A DNA stretch of 64,000 nucleotides. It comes from Platerodrilus igneus. Lineage: Eukaryota > Arthropoda > Insecta > Coleoptera > Lycidae. Location of the stretch: positions 6,927,001-6,991,000 of the forward strand of contig JARFIW010000999.1 in the NCBI GenBank assembly GCA_036346225.1, given 5' to 3'. Of this stretch, positions 11,140 through 20,570 are shown piece by piece (position 1 is the first letter of the stretch; each line of letters starts with the position of its first letter). The notes under the pieces were generated by a model. It saw only the letters and a list, made by a program, of their open reading frames with translations, was not told where the DNA came from and did no database searches. Made by a program: the position numbers and the translations under genes.

Positions 11140-11903
11140 ATGTGTCCCTTAATTTTTCAAACTTTACACACATACGACTTGTACCTGCATTTTTAAAAAT
11201 CATGCTTGTCTTTATTGCAATGAAAACAAAGCTTAGTTTGATCAAATTTTCTCTTTTATTACTAACCTTCCCTTCTGCAATCATTATACTTTGAGCTTTT
11301 TTCTTAAATGCAATTTTTCCCACTTTATTAATTTCACCTTCTTTCTCTTTCAACGCTGCTTCCTTATTCAAAGCAATATTTAAAATTTCATCTAATGGCT
11401 TGGTAGGTTCCACTTCGCAAACCCTGTCTAATATGGGGCCAGATTTTAAACCAACTACATACTTATCTTTAACCTGTTCTTCTAATTGTGCACCAAATTT
11501 GCAATCGGCTGCAATGTTTTTTACATTTACATACCACTCATTAAGATTCTGAATCCTGTTTAAGATTATCAAATTTTATTCTGCATCTATATATTGATAC
11601 CCTGGGCTTAAATTGAGTGTTGAGTAATGTAACTAACTGATCAAATGTCTTCTCCTTGGGCTTACTCGAGTCACAGAGATTTTTCAAGACTTTATAAACA
11701 TCTTCACTAATTGCTGTTAATAAGACTGAGCTTTGCCTGTCCACTTCCACTCAATTTGCCAGAAAATATTGCTCCAGCCTTTCAATAAATATTTCAAAGT
11801 CATCTCCGTTTTTAAAAACTCCTAAATTTGCAATATTACCACTAATTACCGTGACTACTGGTTGTGTTTCTTGTATCTCTGCAGTAATATTCGCCTTGTT
11901 CAT
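11140..11903 (-). pseudogene. gag of gypsy D
   Basis: Structural protein of gypsy D, starting at the ATG at 11903 (MNKANITAEIQETQPVV), 22 bases inside the end of the 5' LTR. The capsid-like part continues with VFKNGDDFEIFIERLEQYF, DRQSSVLLTAISEDVYKVL, FDQLVTLLNTQFKPRVS and LNEWYVNVKNIAADCKFG. A Lys-rich linker leads into the region where a zinc knuckle is expected (11250-11140); only scattered Cys remain. A stop interrupts the frame near 11750 and the frame shifts near 11570. This gag type, with the GDDFEIFIERLEQYF segment, accompanies many insect gypsy elements. Confidence 0.85.
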
Positions 11904-11924
11904 TTTTACCACTCGTCGCCAAAA

Positions 11925-12183
11925 TGTAATGTATGAAAATCGTTTTATAACGATTGCTCGCAAAAATAACACGAATAGAAGCTATTAATAGCACAAGTAA
12001 CCTGCATTTATTTCCATAATTCAAATACAACAAGTAGTTCGTAATTATTTTACACAACAACGTAAAACGTGGTTTTTCACTCTATTATTATTATAGGTTA
12101 AGTTGCATACTTCACCTTTTTTCAAGAACAGAAACATAGACTAGTATATTGTAGAGTGGATGCCATAGAGTAAATACATTACA
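11925..12183 (-). repeat. 5' LTR of gypsy D
   Basis: Complete LTR with TGTAATG and CATTACA ends, followed outside by the TTAAA duplication at 12184-12188. It contains the promoter side of the element for - strand transcription. No separate TATA box is convincing in the AT-rich sequence. Confidence 0.92.
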
Positions 12184-12836
12184 TTAAAGCTGTGCAATCT
12201 GTAGTGAAATGTAAAGTATGTTAATGTTGATTAGTAAATGGTATACATAATTTAATCAATTGATTGACAACAAATATATTAAACACTATTTCATTTATAA
12301 ATTAGAAAACAAACATAACAATGTTTATAAATTTTGAATTGTTAAACAAAAGAAATGAACTATTAAAACTGTTTTTGTCTCAATGGTTTATAGATTACTT
12401 GAAAATTATATAAAAACAATACAAAATGATGCAACTTGCTTATTATAGCAAAACAAATCAATTTCTGTTAAAATATGTGTATATTGTTCTTTCTATTTTT
12501 GGGAATGAAGCCGCATAGTTTTTAATAGTATATTAATTTAGTTTCAATTTATTAACCTGAGATCGTTTTCAAAATAACAACATTTTTATATTTGATAATT
12601 GTTACATAAATTGAAGGCAACTTTGATTTATCAACAGCTGAAATATTTGCTATGGATGATTTAATGATAGCAAGAAGTTTTAAAGATTAAGTGTAGTATT
12701 TGCTTTCAATTTATGTTGCACATCTGAGAGCGACTTTCAGATAGTCAATCCACTTAATATGATATCAACTGACTAACTTTTTGTATATAAAGTAATTAAT
12801 TAAATTGAATATAAATTAAATAACCTGATAGGTTAT
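12184..12836. other. Intergenic, nothing recognised
   Basis: Very AT-rich sequence with no long open frame, no splice-flanked exon I trust and no repeat structure. If the host gene at 5975-6754 has upstream exons they would lie from here rightward on the - strand, but none is recognised. Confidence 0.3.
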
Positions 12837-12953
12837 AAATATTTATTGTTCCGGGTTGGGACGGTGTCATTTTATAAACTAAGGTCAACGTTTCGCCCAA
12901 TCCGACCTTAGTTTATAAAATGACACGGTCCCAACCCGGAACCATAAATATTT
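12837..12953. repeat. Near-perfect 50-bp inverted repeat with a 17-nt loop
   Basis: Arms 12837-12886 and 12904-12953 are reverse complements with two mismatches. The spacer is 12887-12903 (aacgtttcgcccaatcc). As RNA it would form a hairpin of about 50 bp. The arms contain ttccgggttgggac, which is G+C-rich, inside an AT-rich region. The word ctgatagg(tt) occurs just outside on both sides (about 12826 and 12991), in the same orientation. It may be a small foldback element or part of the 5' region of the neighbouring Penelope-like element; neither is proven. Confidence 0.85.
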
Positions 12954-13439
12954 GTAATGACTCTGGCTGTGAAAGCCTCAGACAAAATCTGATAGGTTGA
13001 TGAAGAATTTTGACATGTATAATTAATTTCTATTTATATAGGAGTGAAAAGAACTGTGGCATGGTTGTTAAATCTATAAATATTCTTTAAAAAGAAAGAA
13101 AAATGTCATGTTGAGAATTAAGCAACTTGTTGGTTACCAAGATGTCTAAATCGTGGTCATAATTGATTGACGTATATATTTGTAATATAAATAAAAATGA
13201 TAGTTGTCAGGTTGTGTTTCATGTTAATATCACAAGGAAACCCAGGAAAAAATAGCCATGTTTATCTGGAAATTGAAGGTATTCAATTTTCTTTCGTTAC
13301 TTCTTTTGGTAAAGGATTCACTTGTTTACAAAAAGTTATGGATTCGTTTGTTACGCAGTTGTTTTTATGTAACATTATATAAGCTTCTTTAATTTTGTGT
13401 TTTGGTAGTTTTGTTCTTTGTCAATTGTGTTCAACATGG
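12954..13439. other. Spacer, possibly upstream part of the Penelope-like element
   Basis: AT-rich. A 61-codon open frame at 13197-13382 has no recognised motif. The region lies directly upstream of recognisable Penelope-like coding sequence and may be its decayed RT region, but I cannot read it as such. Confidence 0.25.
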
Positions 13440-13799
13440 AATTATCAAAACCATGTATGATGGAACAAAATTAATATCATCAAACCAAGAAATTCTAAAA
13501 GAAGAAAACAACCGAATAAAATATATACTAATTTAAAAAATAAATATACTAACGAAATGAACAAAGCTGCAAAAAATAAAGAAGAAAACAAAAACAACAA
13601 ACAAATTCAAAAAATGCTCTCGATATCATACATAAAAGAATTCTCCAAAAAAACCAAGGCATAGGAAGCAAATTCAAAATAAAAAAAGTATTTAAAACCA
13701 ATAACACGTTAAAAACACAAAATCTGAAAATAATATACACAACTCAACAATTGCATCTACAAAATAACATGCGAATATTATAAGTTTAATATAAGAGAA
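13440..13799 (+). pseudogene. Penelope-like element relic, RT C-terminus and linker
   Basis: Reading through frame changes on the + strand gives the region between RT and the GIY-YIG nuclease of Penelope-like elements. The segment LSISYIKEFSKK is followed by KFKIKKVFKTNNTLKTQN, resembling the conserved PYIKG...KTVFKP...KL block, then CIYKITC at the start of the nuclease. The reading stops at 13799, where R1 is inserted, and resumes at 18111. Recognition is by family knowledge of these motifs. The frame is broken repeatedly, so this is an old relic. Confidence 0.6.
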
Positions 13800-13899
13800 C
13801 CATTTCGAATGGACCTGCACCTTGCCGAAGTTCTAGATTACTAGAACAGGTGAAATGGCTTGCGTGTTCTAATGAGCTAAAGAGTCAAACTACAGGTCC
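13800..13899 (+). ncRNA. Predicted HDV-like self-cleaving ribozyme at the 5' end of R1
   Basis: The first 100 nt fit the HDV-like order. P1 5' strand CCATTTC (13800-13806). P2 5' strand GGACCTG (13811-13817). P3 ACC (13819-13821) with GGT (13849-13851). P1 3' strand GAAATGG (13852-13858), directly abutting P3. A short weak P4 (CTTG with TGAG, partly wobble). A J4/2-like GCTAAA with candidate catalytic C at 13877. P2 3' strand CAGGTCC (13893-13899). An extra hairpin GTTCTAG/CTAGAAC sits in the P3 loop. Position 13800 is also the first base of the element by its target duplication. R2 carries compensatory changes. HDV-like ribozymes at LINE 5' ends, including RTE elements, are established knowledge. 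Weak points are the enlarged L3, weak P4, long J4/2 and a 5' C. Confidence 0.6.
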
Positions 13900-13947
13900 A
13901 ACCAAAGTAGTAGGGTCGTTAGTGAGGAACCAGACTAAGACAGGTCC

Positions 13948-13973
13948 CCGAAAGAGGGCAGCGGCTCTTTCGG
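13948..13973 (+). promoter_or_regulatory. Conserved 5' leader hairpin of the RTE family
   Basis: CCGAAAGAG (13948-13956) pairs perfectly with CTCTTTCGG (13965-13973) around an 8-nt loop. Corresponding hairpins occur in R0 (about 4028-4053) and R2 (about 43214-43239), each with one changed base in one arm. Its role is unknown; it lies between the predicted ribozyme and the first open frame. Confidence 0.55.
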
Positions 13974-14098
13974 TACTTAGATTGGCAGAGACCATAGGGG
14001 TCGGTATGGCAGTCTAAGACACACTACCGCGATGTGGAAGGCAACGGGAAACCACCACATTACCTCCCAAGTACACAGCGTACCTACATTATAATAAA

Positions 14099-17065
14099 AT
14101 GATGGCATTCTCGGGGGTAAAAGATTCCCGAGTTAAAATAGTCCCCCATTCGGATCTCCAGGAGGGGACTACTTCGGAGGATGCGATCGGAAAGTTAAGA
14201 ATAAGAGTCAGGAACATTTTACGAGTCCGAGCGTGGAATGTTAGAACTATGAAGCAAGTGGGTAAGCTAGAGAACCTAAAAATCGAAATGAATAGGTTAT
14301 CATTAGACATAGTAGGGATCAGCGAAGTTCGGTGGCCAGAGGCGGGGGATTTTTGAAGTGGAGACTTCAGGGTAATTCATGCAGGAGCCGAGGAAGGAAA
14401 TTTGGGTGTGGGGATAGTTATGCGGAAAAAGATAGGATACTGTGTAGAAAATTACTTACAAAAGAACGAAAGAGTACTCATGGTTAGATTAGAATCTAAA
14501 CCGGTAAACACAGTAATAATACAAGTATACATGCCCACCTCTAGCTATAGTGACGGAGAGGTAGAAGACATCTACAAAGATATCGAAGACATATTAAGAC
14601 ACGTAAAAGGACATGAAAATTTAATAATTACGGGGGATTTTAAAGCAGTGGTAGGTGAGGGTAGGGAAGGAGCGATAGTAGGTTTATTTGGTTTAGGCAC
14701 TAGAAACGACAGAGGAAATAGGCTGGTAGAATTTTGCGACAAGAACAATTTAATCATTACAAACACATTATTTCAACATCATGCTAGAAGACGATATACG
14801 TGGAAGAAGCCAGGAGATATAGGAAGATATCAAATAGATTACATTCTTGTTAGACAACGGTTTAGAAATCAAGTAAAAGACTGTAGAAGCTACCCAGAAG
14901 CAGATATAGACACTGACCACAACATTGTAATTATGAAGGCCGCACTTAAATTTAAAAATTTGAAAAAAAGAAACGGAAAAAAGCACTTGGACCTACAGAA
15001 ACTAAAAGAGAAAGATATTCAAGAAAGATTCGAAAAAAGGTCAAATGAATTGCTCAAAGATATCGGGAAAATATCTGATACTAAGCAAGTAGAAACAGAA
15101 TGGAATAACATTAAATCCAGCCTTGACATGGCGGCCAGAGATATTCTGGGGTATACACAAAAAGTAAATAAGAAACCATGGATAACAAAGGATATCCTGA
15201 ATTTAATAGAAGAAAGACGAAAATACAAAAATAAATCAGACGAAACAGGAAAACAGAGATACAAAGCCATAAAATAGGAAATTATTCGAAAATGCAGGAA
15301 AGCTAAAAAACAATGGATTGATGAAAAGTGCAAAGAGGTACAAACTAAGATGGAAGTAGGAAAGACAGATGAAGCATACAAACTAATTAGAATCAATTTT
15401 AGGGATATAGAACCGTATAGCAAAAATATAAGGGACGCAGGAGGAAATGTCATTATAGAAAATGTAGAGAAAGTGGGTAGATGGCAAGAATATATAGGGA
15501 ATTTATATGCAGGAGAAGAACTAACTGCATTAGAACAGGAATCAGACATTGAAAATGATGACTTGGGATATCCTATACTTAGAGATGAATTTGAAATAGC
15601 ATTAAAGGTTCTGAAAAATGGTAAGGCACCGGGTACAGATAAGGTGCAAGCAGAGACTCTAAAAGCCGCTGGTCAAGCAGTAACAGAACGTCTCTTCCAA
15701 CTTGTAAGCTATATGTATGAGACAGGCGAGATACCCAAAGATTTCAAACATAACATCATAGTAACTATACCAAAAAAGAAAGGCACAGATAGATGTGAAA
15801 ATTTTCGAACAATAAGCTTGACAGCACACGTATCAAAAATATTAACTAGAATTGTAAAAAGACGAATGGAAAAACGGGCGGAAGAAATACTAGGAGAAGA
15901 TCAATTTGGATTTAGGCGAAACAGGGGAACACGGGAGGCTATCTTAGCTCTGAGGGTGATAATGGAGAAAACAATAGAAAAAGGGGAAGCGTGTATATAG
16001 GGTTTGTAGATCTGGAAAAAGCATTTGACAATGTAAAATGGAAAAAAATGTTCGAAATACTCAAAAAGATTGGAATGAGTTATAGGGATAGACAAATAGT
16101 ACATAGCTCATACAAAGAGCAAACAGGAGTAATAGAATTAGAGCAGGAACGTAGAGAAGTAAACATCAGGAAAGGGGTAAGACAGGGATGTTCCCTATCC
16201 CCACTAATTTTTAACTTGTACATTGAGGAGGCAATGAATACCGTGAAATGCAGGAAGACATTTGGAATTACTATGCAGGGACAAAAAATTGATATGCTTA
16301 GATTTGCAGATGATATAGCAGTATTAGCATCTAGCAAGGAAGAGTTAGAAGCTGCTCTCAATGAAATGGAAACGGTTCTAACCGAGAGATACGGTATGAA
16401 AATTAACAAAAGTAAAACTAAAGTACTAGTATGCAAACAAGGGAAAAATAAATCAAAAACAAGAATACAAATATGTAACACGAACTTACAAGAGGTTAAG
16501 GATTTCTGCTACCTAGGAAGCCAAATAACGCAAGATGGGAAAAGCACAAAAGATATAAAACAAAGATTAGCACAAGGTCGTGCTACATTTAACAAGAAAA
16601 AGCAACTACTGTGCTCAAAGACAACAAACATAGAAACAAGGAAAATATTGCTCAAAACATATGTGTGGAGCACAGCACTGTATGGCTGTGAAGCCTGGAC
16701 AGTGGGAGAAGTGGACAAGAAAAAGGTAGAAGCCTTTGAAATGTGGTGCTACAGACGTATGATGAAGATATCATGGACAGACAAAGTTAAGAACGAAGAG
16801 GTACTAAAATGGTAGGGGAAGAAAGAAATATGTGGAAAACAGTAAAAAATAGGAGAGATAGGATGATAGGCCACATACTACGGCATGAAGGAATAGTGCG
16901 GAATATACTAGAAGCAGAGATAGGAAAAAGAGAAGAAGAGGTAGACCTAAGTTAGACTACTGCACATAGATAGTGAAAGATGTAGGCTGTAGGAGTTTCA
17001 GGGAAATGTGTAGGCGAGCTCAGAAGAGAAATCAATGGAGGTACGCATCCAACCAGTCCCAAGAT
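14099..17065 (+). pseudogene. RTE endonuclease-reverse transcriptase of R1
   Basis: The N-terminal endonuclease nicks target DNA: VRAWNVRTMKQVGKLENL, ISEVRWPEAG with the catalytic Glu, then IITGDFKAVVGEG (about 14626), where the usual GDFNA has Lys for Asn, and DTDHNIVIMKA with the catalytic His (about 14910). A linker follows. RT begins at KNGKAPGTDKVQAETLK (about 15620), with ENFRTISLTAHVSKILTRI, EDQFGFRRNRGTREAILAL, GFVDLEKAFDNVKW (catalytic Asp), VRQGCSLSPLIFNLYIEEA and FADDIAVLASS (catalytic pair, about 16300). The C-terminal region has YGCEAWTVGEVDKKKVEAF and MMKISWTDKVKNEEVL. Breaks: TGA for Trp at 14354, a shift near 14390, TAG at 15275, and shifts near 15995 and 16812. It copies its own RNA at the nicked site in related elements. 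Confidence 0.93.
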
Positions 17066-17070
17066 GGATA

Positions 17071-18098
17071 AATTAATGACGAAGAAAGTAGCTGCACTTA
17101 AACATGATATTTATTATAAGCAACTACAAGCATTGGAGGGGCAATATTCACGAATAATGGTAATTGTGTGAAAGCATTTACTGGAAAACCATTATTTCGG
17201 CAAATGTCTAAGTGTTGGGGGATCTTGGCAGCCACAGGTTGCTTAACCCCCTTCAATAAATCTCTGTGAAATAGGGCATAATATTAGAAAACAATATAAG
17301 GGGAACCGAGCTGTATTGCTGTGTGAGAATTTCAGGGAACCATGTAGGTTAGTTTAGAAAAGAAATAAGTGCAGTTTTGAGACGGAAAACCCAATGACGA
17401 AAAAATAAGCGCAGACAAATCTGATGATTATTATAAACAACTAGTTGTTTGTTGTGAAATATCTGCAACTAATGTTGACTGTGCGAAAAGACATATTGGA
17501 AAAAATATTAAATCAGTAAATGTTCAAGTGCTGGGGGAACTTGGCAGCCACAGGCTGCTTACCCCCCTTCGCAACCACTGAATGTCGGAGAAATAGGGTA
17601 TATAATTGTAAAACAATAGAAGGTGACCGAACTGCATCTAACAAGAAAGAACGGCGCCTATGATGAAAGACAACAAACATAGAACAAAAAGTTGTTGAAA
17701 GCGTATGTGTGGAGCACAGCACAGACAATATGCCTACGAAATACGAGTAGTCTGAAAAGCAGACAGAAGAACAGTAGCGGCCTTTGAATTGCCGTGCTTC
17801 ACATGTTTGAGGATGGACAGACAAAGGTAATAACAAATAGGTTAGAGAAACAGTAAGGGAACAAGGATATCTTTGGGAAAAAATATGAGAAATAGAAGGG
17901 CAGAATATGTTCTAAGACATTTTTGGGGAATAGTATGGGATATATGACAAGCAGAGATAGGAAAAAAGAGGTGGATGTAGACCTAGATCAGATAGTGATA
18001 GATGCAGACTGTGCAAATTTCGGGAAAATCTGTAGGTTAGTTCAGATGATGGTACGCGTCTAACCAGTTTCAGGACTGAAGACCCAATGATGATGATG
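17071..18098 (+). repeat. Extended 3' tail of R1 built from duplicated 3' ends
   Basis: Two spacer units with the same landmarks (atgtctaagtg or tgttcaagtgctggggga, cttggcagccacagg, gaaatagggcatataatta, aaaacaata.aagg) lie at about 17090-17330 and 17410-17640. Each is followed by sequence related to the C-terminal coding end: a short one at 17325-17400 (gagaatttcagggaac, gacggaaaacccaatgacga) and a long one at 17660-18098 (acaacaaacatagaa, tgtggagcacagcac, the tagg.tagttcaga and gaagacccaatgatgatgatga end). The same organisation is present in R2, so it predates both insertions. Confidence 0.8.
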
Positions 18099-18110
18099 AA
18101 TATAAGAGAA

Positions 18111-18345
18111 AGTTCTACACCATTTGAGGTTAGATTAAAAGAACATAAATCATATATAAAAAATTGGATCATATGAAAAATCCATGATTTGCCTACATGT
18201 GTGTGAGTTCAACCATAAAATAAGATGGGAAGGCGCTAAAATCATTGATAAAGAACAAAACCACCAAAAACGCAAAGTTAAAAAATCTGCTTATATTATA
18301 TTACATAAAAATAACTGCGTAGCAAATAAATCCATAACTTTCAAT
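18111..18345 (+). pseudogene. Penelope-like element relic, GIY-YIG nuclease C-terminal part
   Basis: Continuation of the relic at 13440-13799 after R1. The + strand reads STPFEVRLKEHKSYIKN, then a His-containing segment and EGAKIIDKE, QKRKVKKSAYII and NNCVANKSI, the conserved C-terminal pattern of the GIY-YIG domain in Penelope-like elements. Frame changes occur near 18170 and 18215. The duplicated aatataagagaa shows that it was continuous with 13799 before R1 arrived. Confidence 0.7.
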
Positions 18346-19460
18346 AAACAATAGATTCTTTACTAAAAAAAATACAAAAGAAAATGAATATCTTGTAATG
18401 CATTGGAGTTACATGAAATAGAAACCAGATGCAAAAAAGAAGAAAATTAATCTTAAATGGACAAATTAATATTGATGCACCCTGTGTTACAATAAAACAC
18501 GGATCTCGAAGGGAGTATCAACAAGGAAATAAAAGTCAAGTAAGATAGACCCACACAAGTTAGCGTAACGTAACGAGAAAACCCAAAGGCATGCTAGTTC
18601 AGCCAAAGATTGGGGTGAGCATAGGGACAGTTAAGAACCCGACTCTATCTGCTGAAATAAAAAGCATATAGGTTAGTCAACAGTTAAGGACAGCTCACTG
18701 TCTGTCTAGTAATGCATAAAATGAAATAAGAATACAGTAACATAACAATAATAGTAACGTAATTTATTTAACCAACTTAAATGGTAAACACGGTGGTACC
18801 AAACAGTAATAAATATAATAAATACCTAAATGCTAGTAACAAGGGCTACGAGCTCGTAGAAAACTATAAATACACTTAAAAATTACACGTAACATATGTA
18901 CGCTTAATAAAGGAACAATATAGAATGGTAGGCTCTAAGCGTGATGTAAACTCAATTTTTTGGTTACTTGAATTTTGAACCACAACAGTGAAATCTCTTA
19001 AGGTAAGTAATTGCCAGTATATTGAATAATCACTTAGAAAATTAAATTGAACAAAAGCACAAACTGGAAAATGTTTTATCTGTGGGAAAATTCTAAAAAT
19101 GCTGTTTAATTTTGCAGTTTAAACTAAAATAATAATCTTTGTCCTGTAGGTTTCCTACATCTGGCCATTATTGATTAATAATACTTTTGATAAGAGGTAT
19201 AATCGACGTAGACTGTTACGTATGGTAGTTATACACGACGCAAATACAAAATTAATTTTATAAATTATGCTCGGCACAAAAATTGTGTATTAGGAAGCTT
19301 ATTTTGAATTAAAGGGTGATATAATCGATTAAAATAATATTACTAGAAATGCCAACCACGGTGCAATAACATGTGGCTCGCTTATAACCAGTACCAAATT
19401 GCTCTCCATTACAACTAGTAAAGTAGCATGTGACATAAGTCCACTTATCCTATCCTATCA
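18346..19460. other. Intergenic, nothing recognised
   Basis: AT-rich. The first part may be the 3' untranslated end of the Penelope-like element. No long open frame, no clear repeat and no RNA gene seen. Confidence 0.3.
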
Positions 19461-19970
19461 ATAGTGCGTTTAACGAACAGATTCAGTAAATGCTCCGCCC
19501 ATAAATCAGCGCCAAGTTTAAATAAAGATTTTGTATTGGTTGGCCGGATTCACACAACCACACATTACATTCAACACAGTACGGAAAATTCCGTAACTAA
19601 CATATCCGTTCTCGGTACTCAAACAATATGAAAAAATTAAAGTTCTAATTAATATTGCCTTTCTTACTGAAAACGTGGGGAATAATAAAACATTCTCTCT
19701 GATAATATTTTTAATGTATTGAAAATTTAATCGTATAGTTTTGTGAGTTTATTTGAGCTCCTAATTGCCACATGGTTTTGAGCAACCAATCAGAACGTTG
19801 AAAATACTTTCACAATATTTGAAAATTACTATTCAACCGATGCACGCATTTGTAGTTACAGTAAGGTGTTAAATTTGATCGCTGTAAATCAAGCTTATGC
19901 TCAGTTTGTACTGCGCAACTAAGCCCATCCTATTATTTTAATTACTGAATCTGTTCGTTAAACGCACTAT
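19461..19970. mobile_element. MITE with perfect 29-bp terminal inverted repeats
   Basis: The first 29 bases (19461-19489, beginning ATAGTGCGTTTAACG) are the exact reverse complement of 19942-19970. With a TA target duplication the element proper is 19463-19968 (GTGCGTTT to AAACGCAC) between TA dinucleotides, as for Tc1/mariner-type MITEs. The inside (about 450 bp) has no coding capacity. Perfect TIRs suggest a fairly recent insertion. Confidence 0.85.
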
Positions 19971-20358
19971 AGATAGCCAGCATAACACTCTAAGGAACTC
20001 CCCATTAGCACAACGGAACGAACAAAAGCAGTAGGCATAAAAATCACGAAAACAGATAGGTATAAAATAACCACATAGAATGCAGACATACATTTAAACC
20101 AAGAAAAAAAGCTAAAAATAAAGTTCCTATTAGTCATTGAACACACACCCGATACGTACCAATAGTAGTAGTTTATTTTGTACCCATTCATAATGGTAGT
20201 TTATATTTTTAATACAATTTAGTAACATCTGATTAAATTTTGTACAATATGATTAAAATATATCACAGTCAAATATCACTAAAAACTAATTTGTATACAA
20301 TGCAAATCCCAATAGTGCTAACCTAATTCATAGCATTATTCAAATCATCCTGTAGAAA

Positions 20359-20519
20359 TTAATCCACCGAGTAATAGCAGTGTTCACGTAGCAAAGACAA
20401 CAGACCTGCTTTAAAACCTTTAAATTTTGACGATCTAATACTGTTTGGAAGTTTGTTATATAGAGTGGGTGCTATGTAAATGAAGGATTTTTTTACTAAA
20501 GTAGAAATGGGAATGGATC
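20359..20519 (-). pseudogene. C-terminal end of the LINE-1 RT protein
   Basis: The - strand reads RSIPISTLVKKSFIYIAPTL, then YNKLPNSIRSSKFKGFKAG, and ends REHCYYSVD with a TAA stop at 20361-20359. It joins in frame to the reading that stops at 23513 on the other side of E1 (ADNIY before, RSIPIS after), so E1 lies inside this codon context. LINE-3 has the matching IAP/APTLYNKL segment near 30680. Confidence 0.8.
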
Positions 20520-20570
20520 TATACAGGGCTTTTCACGACGACCGTGCATTAGATATTTTTCAGAAAGTAC

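Larger units (their letters stand above)
6867..12183 (-). mobile_element. Complete Ty3/gypsy retrotransposon D with TTAAA target-site duplication
   Basis: Two LTRs of about 259 bp (6867-7125 and 11925-12183) bracket gag, protease, RT, RNase H and integrase, all on the - strand. LTR termini are TGTAATG and CATTACA in the right copy. The 5-bp duplication TTAAA lies at 6862-6866 and 12184-12188. Next to the 5' LTR (right side) the - strand reads tttTGGCGACGAGTGGT, a primer binding site; I did not assign the tRNA. Gag lacks an intact zinc knuckle. Many stops and frame changes make it inactive. A foreign segment at about 8165-8990 replaces part of the integrase. The order PR-RT-RH-IN and the motifs place it in Ty3/gypsy, in a different lineage from copies A and B. 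Confidence 0.93.
13800..18098 (+). mobile_element. RTE-clade LINE copy R1, full length, 12-bp target-site duplication
   Basis: It is flanked by the 12-bp duplication aatataagagaa at 13788-13799 and 18099-18110. It begins CCATTTC and ends in (ATG)n-type tail atgatgatga. One long coding region holds an apurinic-type endonuclease followed by reverse transcriptase. The endonuclease is of the type known from RTE/BovB elements, which also occurs in the ruminant bucentaur (CFDP2) protein; RTE assignment rests on this. Unusually, about 1 kb of extra 3' sequence (17071-18098) consists of decayed duplicates of the element's own 3' end. It inserted into the nuclease region of a Penelope-like element. 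A few stops and shifts inactivate it. Confidence 0.92.

Noticed and set aside
6867..12183. CRISPR-like or other directly repeated array
   Set aside because: The only direct repeats are the two LTRs; there is no short regularly spaced repeat in the window.
12837..12953. Hammerhead ribozyme in the hairpin (cgaaac word in the loop, - strand)
   Set aside because: The CTGATGA core motif is missing and the helices do not fit a three-way junction.
20567..20570. Firm call of a 4-bp GTAC duplication for E2
   Set aside because: GTAC is palindromic and contains TA; the flanks fit a TA duplication equally well, so the superfamily was left open.
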